Below the pieces are notes generated by a model, which was given only the letters and a program-made list of their open reading frames with translations, was not told the DNA's origin and searched no databases. The translations under genes and the position numbers were made by a program. This document shows positions 47,541-57,299 of a DNA stretch of 64,000 bases, in pieces. Position 1 is the stretch's first letter. Each line of letters opens with the position of its first letter. The stretch is from assembly GCA_017506865.1 (NCBI GenBank), contig JAFCMP010000068.1:1178001-1242000 (forward strand), written 5' to 3'. Origin of the DNA: Tribonema minus. Its lineage: Eukaryota; Sar; Xanthophyceae; Tribonematales; Tribonemataceae.

Positions 47541-48464
47541 GTGGATCAACGCTCATGCGCTGTGCACTGGCGCGCTGCCTTTGCCACCGGGGAACTTCTT
47601 GAAGGAGGTCATGGGCTGGGTTACCGCAAGCCCGTGGAACAAGCAGCAGGCGCGGCGGCAGCAGCAGTAGCGGCAGCAGCAGCTCGCCAAGCGGCGGCGG
47701 CGCCGGCGGTGCACGCTGCATGCGCCGCGGTTTGGCACACTTCCACAGCGCAGGCAGCAGCAGCACTCGGCATGGCGACGGCGCTGGCGGTGCATGTGGA
47801 GCAGACAACAGCAGCGCGCCCAGCAGCGGTGGCGCCAACAGTGCCGGCGCCGTCGGTGCATGCGGCGCGCGCCGCCGCAAGGCACACATCTCTGGAGCAG
47901 ACAGCACCAGCATGCGTCGCAGCAACGGCGCCTGCTGCTGCCAGCGCAAGTGCCACTACCTCAGCGCAAGGTGCAGCGGGGGTTACCGTAGTTGCGCAGG
48001 CAGCAGCAGCAGTGGCAGCAGCAGCAGCAACAGCTTCACCAGAGCACGCAGCAGTAGCAGCGGCGGCGGCGGCGGCGGCGGCGGCGGTGACGGCGGGAGC
48101 AGCCATCCGGGGGGCAATTGGCGGACACAGTGCTCAGGTTGAGGATGGCGCCCGCAGTATCAGTAAGCGATCAAGGCCGCGGCTTCACAAGTTCAAGTTT
48201 GCGAGTGCAGGTCCTGGCGACGCTGCACCTGCAGAGCCAAAGGCTCAGACAGAGGTCAGCGCAGCCTGCAACGCGATTATGCAGGCGTCAGTTCAGTCAT
48301 GTGCCAGGCGCAGCATGATTGCAACTGCCACAAAGCTTTACAATGCAATGTATGCTGAGCAACTGGCAGAAGGCATGGCCGCCCATGCCATAGGCACGCA
48401 CACGGTCTCCGCGCCCATTTATGAGGAAATCATGCCATTGGGCGTTTCTACGAGCGGATGCTGA
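47541..48464 (+). CDS. Alanine-rich low-complexity ORF, unknown
   Basis: An open frame of 307 codons. Residues about 30-200 are extremely Ala-rich, from GCA/GCG/GCC runs that are open on several frames and on both strands, so openness alone proves little. The last 70 residues look more like protein (ACNAIMQASVQSCARRSMI, then TKLYNAMYAEQLAEGMAAHA). It follows the transposase-like exon on the same strand and may be element cargo or fortuitous. Confidence 0.25.
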   Translation: MDQRSCAVHWRAAFATGELLEGGHGLGYRKPVEQAAGAAAAAVAAAAARQAAAAPAVHAACAAVWHTSTAQAAAALGMATALAVHVEQTTAARPAAVAPTVPAPSVHAARAAARHTSLEQTAPACVAATAPAAASASATTSAQGAAGVTVVAQAAAAVAAAAATASPEHAAVAAAAAAAAAAVTAGAAIRGAIGGHSAQVEDGARSISKRSRPRLHKFKFASAGPGDAAPAEPKAQTEVSAACNAIMQASVQSCARRSMIATATKLYNAMYAEQLAEGMAAHAIGTHTVSAPIYEEIMPLGVSTSGC

Positions 48465-48834
48465 GGCTCAAAGCCAACTTAAACTATCAGAGCGCTGCCA
48501 TTCAATCGGGCCGACAACATTGCCGCTGCACACTGTCAGCAGTATGTGTCTCATGCGTCCACCGCTAGTGCTGACGTGTTCAGTGCTGGTGCTGTGAACG
48601 TTTCTTCCGTAGCCATGATTGCACCTGTACCAGCTGCCAGCTCATGCAGTGCCAATGCTCCAAGCAACAGCCAGCTCCAAACGCGGTTATGAGTGGCGAG
48701 CATGTTGCGGTTGTGTCAGTTGCTGAACCACACCATACTGCTTCTGCTCAGCAAGGGCACCAGGAGAGTCGCAAACGCAAGCGCACCTCGGAGGAAGCAC
48801 CTAAAGCAAAAGCTGCTCCCGCGAAGCAGCAGAG

Positions 48835-49044
48835 ATGGTGCGAGACGGCCTGAACGTGACACTTGATCAAGTGCAGAAGTTCATGACAAGCAGGGACGCA
48901 CCAAATTGTCTTGTGATCGGCGAGATGAATAGACTGTATCAAGTCTCTGGCCTCTGTAAGGATGTCAGGGGGAGGCGCATGGTACCCCTGAATGCATTTG
49001 AGGCTGCCATCCTGAAGCAACAGGCGCTGCGTGAGCATGCATAA
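48835..49044 (+). pseudogene. Short coding-like remnant
   Basis: A 69-codon frame with balanced composition: DGLNVTLDQVQKFMTSRDA, then NCLVIGEMNRLYQVSGLCKD and AFEAAILKQQALREHA. It is preceded by a basic, KRKRTSEE-containing frame at 48644-48853. It looks like the end of a mobile-element or degraded host protein; no family recognised. Confidence 0.25.
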
Positions 49045-49881
49045 GTAAGTATTCATGTATGGACGTTGCATGTGTTCATAAGCCTGTGCACAATGTCAGT
49101 TTCCATGGTGTACCTGTGTACAAGTACCATCATGTCGCTGTTTAAGCCCGGCCCGGCCGGACACTTAATCAAAGTGATATATGGCCCCAAAACTATTTAA
49201 GCCTGGGTAATACACTCGCTGGATTCATATAAGCCGACCGTCTCATGTTTGCTGGTGTGCGTGTAGCTGCTCGTGCTGCGCGCTGAACTGACGTTGCTGT
49301 CGTTGCCTGCACGACATGGCTTAAGGTGCCCTATTGAAGATACTTCAGGCTGTGATGCGGCGCTGCCATTCAACGCCCGCAGCCCACTCCTGAGCCTGTT
49401 TCAGCTGCGTACGCAGGACACAGCCGAAACAGCAAAACTCAACAATAACTTGAACCAAAAAGCCACTCAGTCCGCATCGCAATCAGCCAATTGTGTGGGC
49501 CTGTTGTGTGGTGCGTAAGGGTGGCTTATAGAGGTCCACCTAATATAAAGCTGGGGATACAATGGCTTGATTTGATTTGCTTGTCCGATGTATACAAACG
49601 CCTGTTGTAATTAGGTGACCGGCTTAAAGAGCGACATGACGGTACGTGCAGTACATGTTTACAGTTCATGTGCGTGTAATGCGTTGGTGTCAAGTGGATG
49701 GCATTCATGCGACTGGTATACATTAGATGGGCATGTGCGCTCCACAATTGACATGGCTGCAGGTGTGCTGCATGAGGCTGTTCTTGATCTTGTGGCACTG
49801 TTTTCTGCCATAGCCTGCACGACTGCATGAGTGGTGCTGAGCCTGCAATGCAAACATGTGTACACGCAGTAGTGTGCCAGG

Positions 49882-50202
49882 TGCCGCTGGCTTGCTGTTG
49901 CCGTCTTGAACTTTGCAGATGTGTGATGGCATGCATCATGAATGTTGTTGATGTGATGCACAATGGCAAATCTCATGCACGAGCACAAAGCATTACAGGT
50001 TCATACTGCTGCAGTTATCAGAGCTCAGCTCAGTCAATGTGGCACTCAAACTCGTACAGTCCATTTCCTTCACACACCGCTGGCTTGATCCGTGTTCCAC
50101 ATTGCAGATGTGTGATGGCATGCAGCACGAATGTTGTTCATGTGATGCACGATGGTAGATTTCACGCACGAGCACAAAGCATTACAGGTTCAGACTGCTG
50201 CG
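49882..50202 (+). repeat. Direct duplication, about 120-bp units, period about 190 bp
   Basis: About 49882-50013 and 50078-50202 share most of their sequence, including GATGTGTGATGGCATGCA and GAGCACAAAGCATTACAGGT, with scattered differences. About 65 unrelated bases separate the copies. The spacer carries TCAGTCAATGTGGCACTCAA, a sequence also found in altered form near 55,033. Confidence 0.8.
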
Positions 50203-50597
50203 TTGCGCCTCCCCCTGTTCATTGCGGACAGACTTTGCCAATACGCGGTAATCCGCCCCTGACACCTCCTGTGCCGTTGCGCCCTCGGATTTGCTGCAAG
50301 ATCCGCGGCGTTCTCGCGCCTCCAGCGCTGGCCAAGGGCAGTGACTGCACTGAAAGCCAGCACCTGGCCCGGGTCCACCCCAGTCACCACGATATGATCC
50401 AGGGCGTGCAGCCGCTCCTGTGCAGCAGGGGTACCGTCCGCCACCGTAGCCGGCTCCGCCCCTATCTCCCTGCGCACACGCTGGAGGCGGAACACCCCAT
50501 TGGGGCCTTCAGCCACCTCCCCCTCCAGCACATCCCCCAGCTCCTCATTGATGTACCCAACCTGTGACACAGAGGAGAATACAATCAACATGAGTGG

Positions 50598-50624
50598 AGG
50601 GGGGGGGGGGGGGGGGGGGGGGGG
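50598..50624 (+). repeat. Poly-G run
   Basis: An uninterrupted run of more than 20 G next to the splice-like start of the RuvC-I-like segment. Read on the minus strand it yields a false poly-proline start. Confidence 0.85.
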
Positions 50625-52398
50625 CATGTCAGCAAGCTGTTGGGTGTACTATTCTCAGTCTGCCCATGAGGTGTATACTATAGCACAGCGCAATTACAAT
50701 CGGCGCCCTCACTGATGGCATGCTGATGGCATGCTGGAGTCACAAAGGTGAGGCTACACAGTGTCTGCATGCAGTCAAGGTTAAATTTCACATCATATCC
50801 AGACTGCATTGGCACGCCATCGGGTCAGATTGCAAATGGGACTTGAGGACGCAAGTATGACACACTATCAATACCACAGTGGCAATGTTCATGATCGGCA
50901 AGAAAGCTGTTGAATCAATTTAATCAACCTATGATTGAATCAACGGACGCAACAGCTGTGATGCGCGCCCCTCACCAGCTTGCATCTATCTGCAACTGCG
51001 AGATACGTTGTACAACTCCAAGCGGCTCCGCCTAATGCAGTTTCAACATCAAAGCAGGTAGAAGTACCTGAGATTGATATGCATTACACAATGGACGACG
51101 ATGACGGCAGACAGTGTCACGTTCTTTTCAACCAAACATTCCTGCGAGCTATCAGTAAGCATAGTGCTTGGCACCTGATATCCCCTCCGTGGCAGTTCGG
51201 TCAGGCCATGGGGGCCTTGGTGCGAGTCGTGGCTGGTGACCAGCAGAAGCTTGAGCTGGTGGCCATCGGTCATGAACGTTCTGTCCACGAGCCACGGGGC
51301 CAGGATGCGGTACCTTGGTTGGCCGGCGCGCTCAATTGCCTGCATCAAACCGCGCTTGCTCCGCGCAGAGTGGTTGGTGCGCTGCCGCATGGTGGTGATC
51401 TTGGCTGCCTTCGTCCATGGCTGCATGAACTCAGCACACCACCAGGGGCCCCGACCGGCCATCCTCGCAGCAAGACCTGGAAAAGTTCGCTCATGCCGCT
51501 GCACATTAGAGGGGCAGCGCATGTCACAGCGACAACAAAAACACACTGCAATGCGATGGATGCATACTGAAAGTATGCAAGAATGGAACCAACCAACCGG
51601 TTTGAGCAAATGACAATCTCAATCATCACATCTGCCTGTGACTGCCAGGTTTGAGCACGCGCTGTACCCTGTGAACTTTGTTCATTGAACTTCAAGCAAC
51701 TTGAAGGGCGAAGGACCTGAGAACAACAGCTATGAGACAGATGCGGCAGCGTGTTGGCAAGTCACGTGCGGTCGATGCGGATGAACGCGGGCTGGGGCTT
51801 GAAGCGCGGGAGAGGGGGCAGTAAGCTTTGGAGGGACCGGCAGTAGGCCCCACACAGCGTTCCTGTTCTCGCGGCGCGCTGCGGCATCGTCAGGAAACTG
51901 CTCAAAAAGTTCCGACATCAGCTCCTGGTAGTCTGAGCGGTCGGTCTCCACATAGAGCTGCTGCAGCTGTGCCAAAAGCCGGCGCTTGCTAGCGTCGCTG
52001 TCGCCGTCGGGCAGGTGGCGCACCGTCTCGCAGATGTCCAGGATCTTCAAAATAATCGGTGCCCAGATGTCCAGCATCTTCAACTTATCGGTGCCCTCCT
52101 GTCATCGTTCAGCACTGCGCCCCTGAAGCCCAGCTGGTTGAGGCGTGCCTGCAGCTCTCCGTGCAGGTCGTTGCCGGCATAGGTGGTCACCAGCGCAGCC
52201 AATTCATGTACAGCCCTGGGAGCATCACGTGCAATCAATTTGGCACGGGTGAGTCCGTAAGTTGGATGGCAAACAAGCACTGTTCACTCTAGTTGTACTT
52301 GAAGACCACATCCAAGTCTGGCTGAACGGCCAACTCAAGACTACCCAAACTGCGGGTTGAGTATTCTGAGCAGGCTATCACACATCAACTTTCTTGCA

Positions 52399-52578
52399 TG
52401 TAGGGACAGAACAAGGCACATACATGCAGCGCAGCGTGTGTGGCTGAACCACCAAGTAACGTTGAAGTTGTCCAGTATCACTTTGCAATGTAGGGACAGA
52501 ACAAGGCACATACATGCAGCGCAGCGTGTGTGGCTGAACCACCAAGTAACGCTGAAGTTGTCCACTATCACTTTGCAA
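52399..52578 (+). repeat. Recent 90-bp tandem duplication
   Basis: Two adjacent units with a 90-bp period, each holding GGGACAGAACAAGGCACATA and ending in CACTTTGCAAT. They differ at about two to four positions, so the duplication is recent. It lies within the Fanzor-like gene remnant, outside its recognisable coding blocks. Confidence 0.9.
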
Positions 52579-55028
52579 TCAATTAAAAAAAAACTGCCTG
52601 CTGCCATTTCCACCTCTGAAAAGCAGGGCTGGCGCAAGTGTGAGTGCAGCCTGCACCCAGCCCTGTGTCCAAGTTACATCATGCCGAACATAGTGCACCA
52701 CAAAAACAGCAGAAACATGCGCCGTTGAGACATCCGCATTACTTGCACTTTGCAAACGCCATGGTGTTGATGAGAGTATGCGAGCTGCTCCAGAAACTGC
52801 TTGAAAAAGTATGCACATTGTACCTTGTGAATACAAGGCATTAAATAAAGCATCTGCCGCCCACCTGATGAACGGCCGCACAGTCATGCCGACTTGGGTA
52901 TTGGGGTCATTATCGTCGTTCATGATGTGCGCCCGCAGGGCTTGAACAGCGCCCAAGACGTGATGGCCAAGCGCCGCCGCTGGAAGTGCACCTCTATGTA
53001 CGTTTTGGCAACCGTCGCCATGTTCTTGGCCACATAGAGAAAGACCTCATGCAGGCGCCAAGGTGGGCAGCGGGCCTCCAGGGCCTGCAGATTGCTGTTG
53101 TGGCTGGGGTCCTGGACTCATTGAAGCGTCGAAGGTGGCAACTGCGCGACAGGAAGCACACGAGGAGCACGTGTCACTCCACATGAACGGGCTGACCCTC
53201 GCCTTCACCTTGATGTGTTGACTTAGTGCTGTAACCAGAGTGCCAGCTGTGATCGCAGATTGAGCTTTATATTCTGGTCAATGCGAGCGTGAGTACCACT
53301 CGCACAGGTGACATCTCCAGGCATGTTGCGCAAGTGATCAGGTACTGTCAGGCTATTGGCACCTGGTCGACAAGGTCATCACGTAGTGACAAGGTCATCA
53401 CGTACTGAATGGAAGCTGCCTTCATGACACTGTTTGACAAGCATGCACGAACACATCCTTCTCAGATAAAGCCGTGAGCCATGGACGAACAACAAGACAT
53501 GCGACACACTGCTGAAATCCTGCGTGACTTCCAAAAGTGGTCAAGGTTTTAGCTGGCGCCTGAGGCAGCAGCATGTGCTTTTTTTAAAGTGCAGAAAGAG
53601 TCACTGTAACAGTTGTTGTGCTGATGCGCAGCGAATGGTGATGCCCACTGCACGGTACCGGTTCAAAGTCAAGCTGCGAAGAAGTGAAGACTTTGTTCCT
53701 TTACCTGAGCAGCTCCCAGGTCCTGCTCCGTCCCTGTTACCCGCTCCTTGCACACAGCAGGTCAGACACTCCATGCAGAAACGCTGCGTGGCATCAGGGA
53801 AGGGCTGTCCGAAGCTTCCATGTGCAGATGTAATTGGACAGCAGGGAGGCCAGATGCTGCACCTTCCCCACGTCATCTGCAGGGCCTTGGAGCGTCTGGG
53901 CAATGTGCAGGCTAGGGTGCCGATGCAGGACCTTCGCAAGGCTGCAAGAGACCGTCTTGCGCCTGAGCCCTACGCCTTCATTCGCTTCAAGCATGCTTCG
54001 CCTTCGCTCGAAATTCCGCAACACAGTCTCGTGCAGCCGTTGTGTGTGTGAGGGCTCGTTCCCCGCGGCAGTATACGCGGCCGCCTGCCCGAACCTGTTG
54101 ATGAGCCTCTCGACCAGGTCCGCCATAATGTTTATACTGCTGCACCATGTGAGGGAGACAAAACATAGAGACGGGCTGTGACCGATGGCGTGGGAAAAAG
54201 CGATGCTGAATGCTGCACTGGCGATGCGATAAGATGATGCGATGCGATGCGGATAGAGAAGAAGCCTTGCAAGCATGGCGACATGTCCACACTTGAAACG
54301 ACGGGGGATAAATCGTCGGACACTGCAGCCATCATGAGACACTGCAGCCTCAGGAGAACTAAAACATACTGTAGCGGCGAACACTGCACCGAAGTGGTGC
54401 ACAAAGACAGTAGGCGACAGCACCGTCAGCAATCTATGACCTCAGCAAGTGCGCACCTGTCGTCTCTGTATCAGCGCCGCACCTAGGACTGACAGAGAGC
54501 GTTCACTTCCAGAACTGCGCGGAGAGTCACATCTTTCAAGTTGAGGTGGGATGGAACTTCGGCCACGCGTATGCTTTCGTTCGTTGCGCGCCCCTCTTGT
54601 ATCATAATGCTGAACAGCTGTGTTGTTGATGAAGAGCCAAGTTAGGTAGGTCACATTCATGGCGGAACCTCACATTGCTTGTGAGCTCGATGGTGGCCTG
54701 TTGCGACTTGTGAATAGTGCGTAGCAGTGCCGGCACTTGTGCTGCATACATCATGAGCTTGCTTTCGTGTTTGGGGCGGGACCTCATATTTCAAGCACTG
54801 CTGTCTAGCCGAAGTTTGTGTGGATACACTTCATGCATCACCCATACTTCACTCATAAAGTCGCCTGGACCGTGGCAACACAAGCAAACGCTGATCATCG
54901 TCTGCAAGACAGCCCTGAGCTCAGGGGCCGATTACACCAGGCTTTCACCTCATGGTGCAGAGAAACAGAGGAGGGCCGACAATAGCGTGGCATGTTCCCT
55001 GCTCGAGCGGCCGTCGTGACAGCTACTC

Positions 55029-55280
55029 TCAGCCTCAGTCAATTTGGCACCCAAACTGGTAACAGTCCATGGCCTTCAAAATTGTACATCGTGTACTGTA
55101 TTCCAAGCAAACACATTATTTGCTGCGCTGCTTGCAACTTCTCGTAATCACTGGACACCTTGAATCAAAGCTGGAAGCTTACCTCTCATGGATCTGGTTG
55201 CTGTACATTTTGCAAACGCTGTGGGAATGAGCAGTATAGTTAGACCAACAAGGCCGCAAGGCCACATCTGGTGACCGGAG
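55029..55280 (+). repeat. Dispersed repeat, copy A (possible LTR or leader)
   Basis: About 55,130-55,280 matches 58,491-58,640 across roughly 150 bp, sharing ATCTGGTGACC, CACCTTGAATCAA and CACCTCTCATGGATCTGGT-like blocks with small indels. The part at 55,033-55,075 also resembles 50,030-50,072. The copies flank the gag-like part of the Ty3/gypsy fossil. Confidence 0.7.
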
Positions 55281-56484
55281 TGCTCGAGCCGACACCTTCG
55301 CCTTTTCGAGCCAGCGAACGGAGAGCTCTGGACTACTGTGCAGGCAAGTGCCTAGCGGACCATTTTCCTGTCAGCACCAGCCCTTTCTACGTCTTCAGTT
55401 GGCCCTTACGTGTGTACGGGGCGGGTCGCTCGCAGCTGATCTCTCGGGCCAGGAAACCGAGCAGCTGATAGAGCTGTTATCAGCAGGACTTTGTAGGCAT
55501 ATCGGAGTGCAATGACATCACCTGCCCACCACCACCAGTTGTCGCGTCACGGGCGCGTCCAAGACCTGTGCTGGATTAGTGTTTACCACGGTCGGGCGGG
55601 CTCTGTGCGCGGACGAAGGCGACCTCAACTCGCGCGTGAAGTCCATCAAGTGCAGGCCTGAGTGTTTACCACCGCGAGCGCCTGCAGTGAGAATCTTGGG
55701 ATTATCAGGGGGGATTATTGCTGCTGGAGGAGTGGCTGGGGTAATGGGCAGCTCGGAGTTTGCTTGCTGTGGCGTGCGCTCGGCGTTTCCGCACCGAGTT
55801 TTTCCTGAGCGTGGTGGCGCGCTCTGGCGATTGACGGGAGTATTTGCGGCTGAAATTGGGTGAGTGGCTTGTGCTGCAGACTTTCGTGCCTACGTCACTG
55901 GCTGCTTGGTGGATGGGGATACATGGTGGCGACGTTGAAACCACGCGTGGAGGCGTCCGGGAAAGCACCAGTGATCGAATACAACCATGGCCTCAAACTT
56001 GTCGTATGGACAGTTCATGAGTGTCGTAATAACATTGACGCGGGGTGGTGGCAGTGCTGATCAGGGACAGTTGTATAAAAGACGCTTTGCGCTGTAGGTA
56101 GGCGCGTAGTGCTGTAGGCCTAACACAGCGTGACTGCCTCCGTCACGGTGGTGTTGGAGACGTGCTCTCACGAGTGCGAAAGCAGGTTTGCCAACGCACC
56201 AAAGCACGCACACGAGGACTGTAAGCGCATATGCGATGACTGCAGCGCTTGCCGTACTACTGCTATCGCTAATGCTTGATCGATGCACTGCCAGGCGCTA
56301 TGACCACGGTATCAGACACAAAACCATGCTGCTGCCAGCGAGAATCACTCACAACGAGTGCTACATATACACCACAGAGACATGCGCGCTAGTGTGCGAT
56401 GCGCAACTATGGTGCCACATAGCATGCCTGCACCGTTGTGGCTCCACGGCGCGTGTGTATGCCTTGCACACGCCTGCTGCAGCG

Positions 56485-56617
56485 TAAGCCGAATCACAAA
56501 AATGGGCTAAGCTTATTGTGGCCGAAAGGCCGAGTTAAGCTTAGCTCAATAAGCCGGCAAGGCTTATCGCGTATTAAAAGATGAATTCACGCAGATAAGC
56601 CGAATCGTAAGCCGAAT
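56485..56617 (+). repeat. Hairpin region with TAAGCCGAAT direct repeats
   Basis: TAAGCCGAAT occurs at 56485, 56596 and 56608. Between them, GCTAAGCTTA (56506-56515) pairs with TAAGCTTAGC (56536-56545). Inside lies a second stem, GGCC-GAAA-GGCC (56520-56531), separated by a symmetric four-base internal loop on each side. GCTTATTG/CAATAAGC is an alternative pairing. It may be a MITE-like element or encode a structured RNA. Confidence 0.65.
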
Positions 56618-57299
56618 TTCGCCTTAGCGTAATCACACTACTGACTACGGAGAGTCGGCGTCTCGACGCTTCTGCACGCCGTCGACCGCTGTGTGGGATC
56701 CTCTTGGTCACAATGGCCATGGTAGGGGGCGTATGGGGTGAGTGCATGGCGCCGCTTTGACTGCTCGCAAGGACCCGTGTCATTGCGCTTGTTCCGTAGT
56801 GGCTATGTTGGCAACATGGCGTGATGCGCAGTTGCTTTTACCACAGTCGCGCACAGATGCCGTCAGAATTCAAGTTCGCGCCATTTTCAACGGGCAGCCC
56901 TAGGCTCACGTCATGTCGGTGCAGTGGACACACGTGCGTCTGGTCGACATGGCGGTAACCACCTACTGCTCCCTGCACCATTGGAGACGAGCGGGGCCAC
57001 CTACACCGTCAACCCTCGCGACCTGCAATCATGGGCACAGCCGCTCGTGTACTTCTGCACAGATGACAGCATGCACTCTTACTCGATGATTGCGCGACCG
57101 ATGCGTAGCTGCTCCTCCAAGCTTGCGTTTAGTAAGCGTTCGTCGAACGCGTCAAAGCTTGCCTGCAGCGGTGGGGGCTCTGCAGACCTGTGCGGCGAAG
57201 GAACCGCTCTTTTGTGTCGGGATAACCGTTCAGCCGACATGACGTTCGTGCCACAGCGGTAAGGGACGGCTCCTGACTCGGTCCGGCGTGAGGATGTTT

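Larger units (their letters stand above)
50190..54126 (-). pseudogene. Fanzor-like (TnpB-superfamily) RNA-guided nuclease gene, decayed
   Basis: Successive minus-strand segments read like one large protein. A start ATG at 54126 gives MADLVERLINRFGQAAAY. Around 53.0 kb is VAKNMATVAKTYIEVHFQRR, then MTVRPFIRWAADALFNALYS. Around 52.0 kb are DAPRAVHELAALVTTYAG and LLAQLQQLYVETDRSDYQEL. Around 51.3 kb is RILAPWLVDRTFMTDGHQL, with KLLLVTSH directly after it. Around 50.4 kb is DHIVVTGVDPGQVLAFSAVT. The last resembles the RuvC-I strand (xxGVDPG), and the TDGxxL block before it is a feature I associate with Fanzor proteins. Fanzors are eukaryotic relatives of transposon TnpB that cut DNA guided by a short RNA. 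Segments lie in different frames; some changes may be introns, but at least one, near 53.0 kb, falls inside a block that reads through on both sides, so the gene looks broken. The RuvC-II and zinc-ribbon end was not found downstream. Confidence 0.5.
54200..57290. other. Repeat-rich stretch without recognisable gene
   Basis: Contains only short frames of atypical composition. Apart from the repeat at 55.03-55.28 kb and the hairpin region at 56.49-56.62 kb, listed separately, I see no domain or exon chain. Confidence 0.4.

Noticed and set aside
47254-47949. 231-codon minus-strand frame, Pro/Leu/Arg-rich
   Set aside because: Mirror of the alanine-rich repeat; openness comes from the low-complexity GC codons.
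50500-50627. Proline-run start of a minus-strand protein
   Set aside because: The prolines come from the poly-G run; the true coding part begins at the acceptor-like site after it.
53524-54051. 175-codon plus-strand frame at 53.5-54.05 kb
   Set aside because: Antisense to the N-terminal block of the Fanzor-like gene, whose translation is better balanced; no domain seen.
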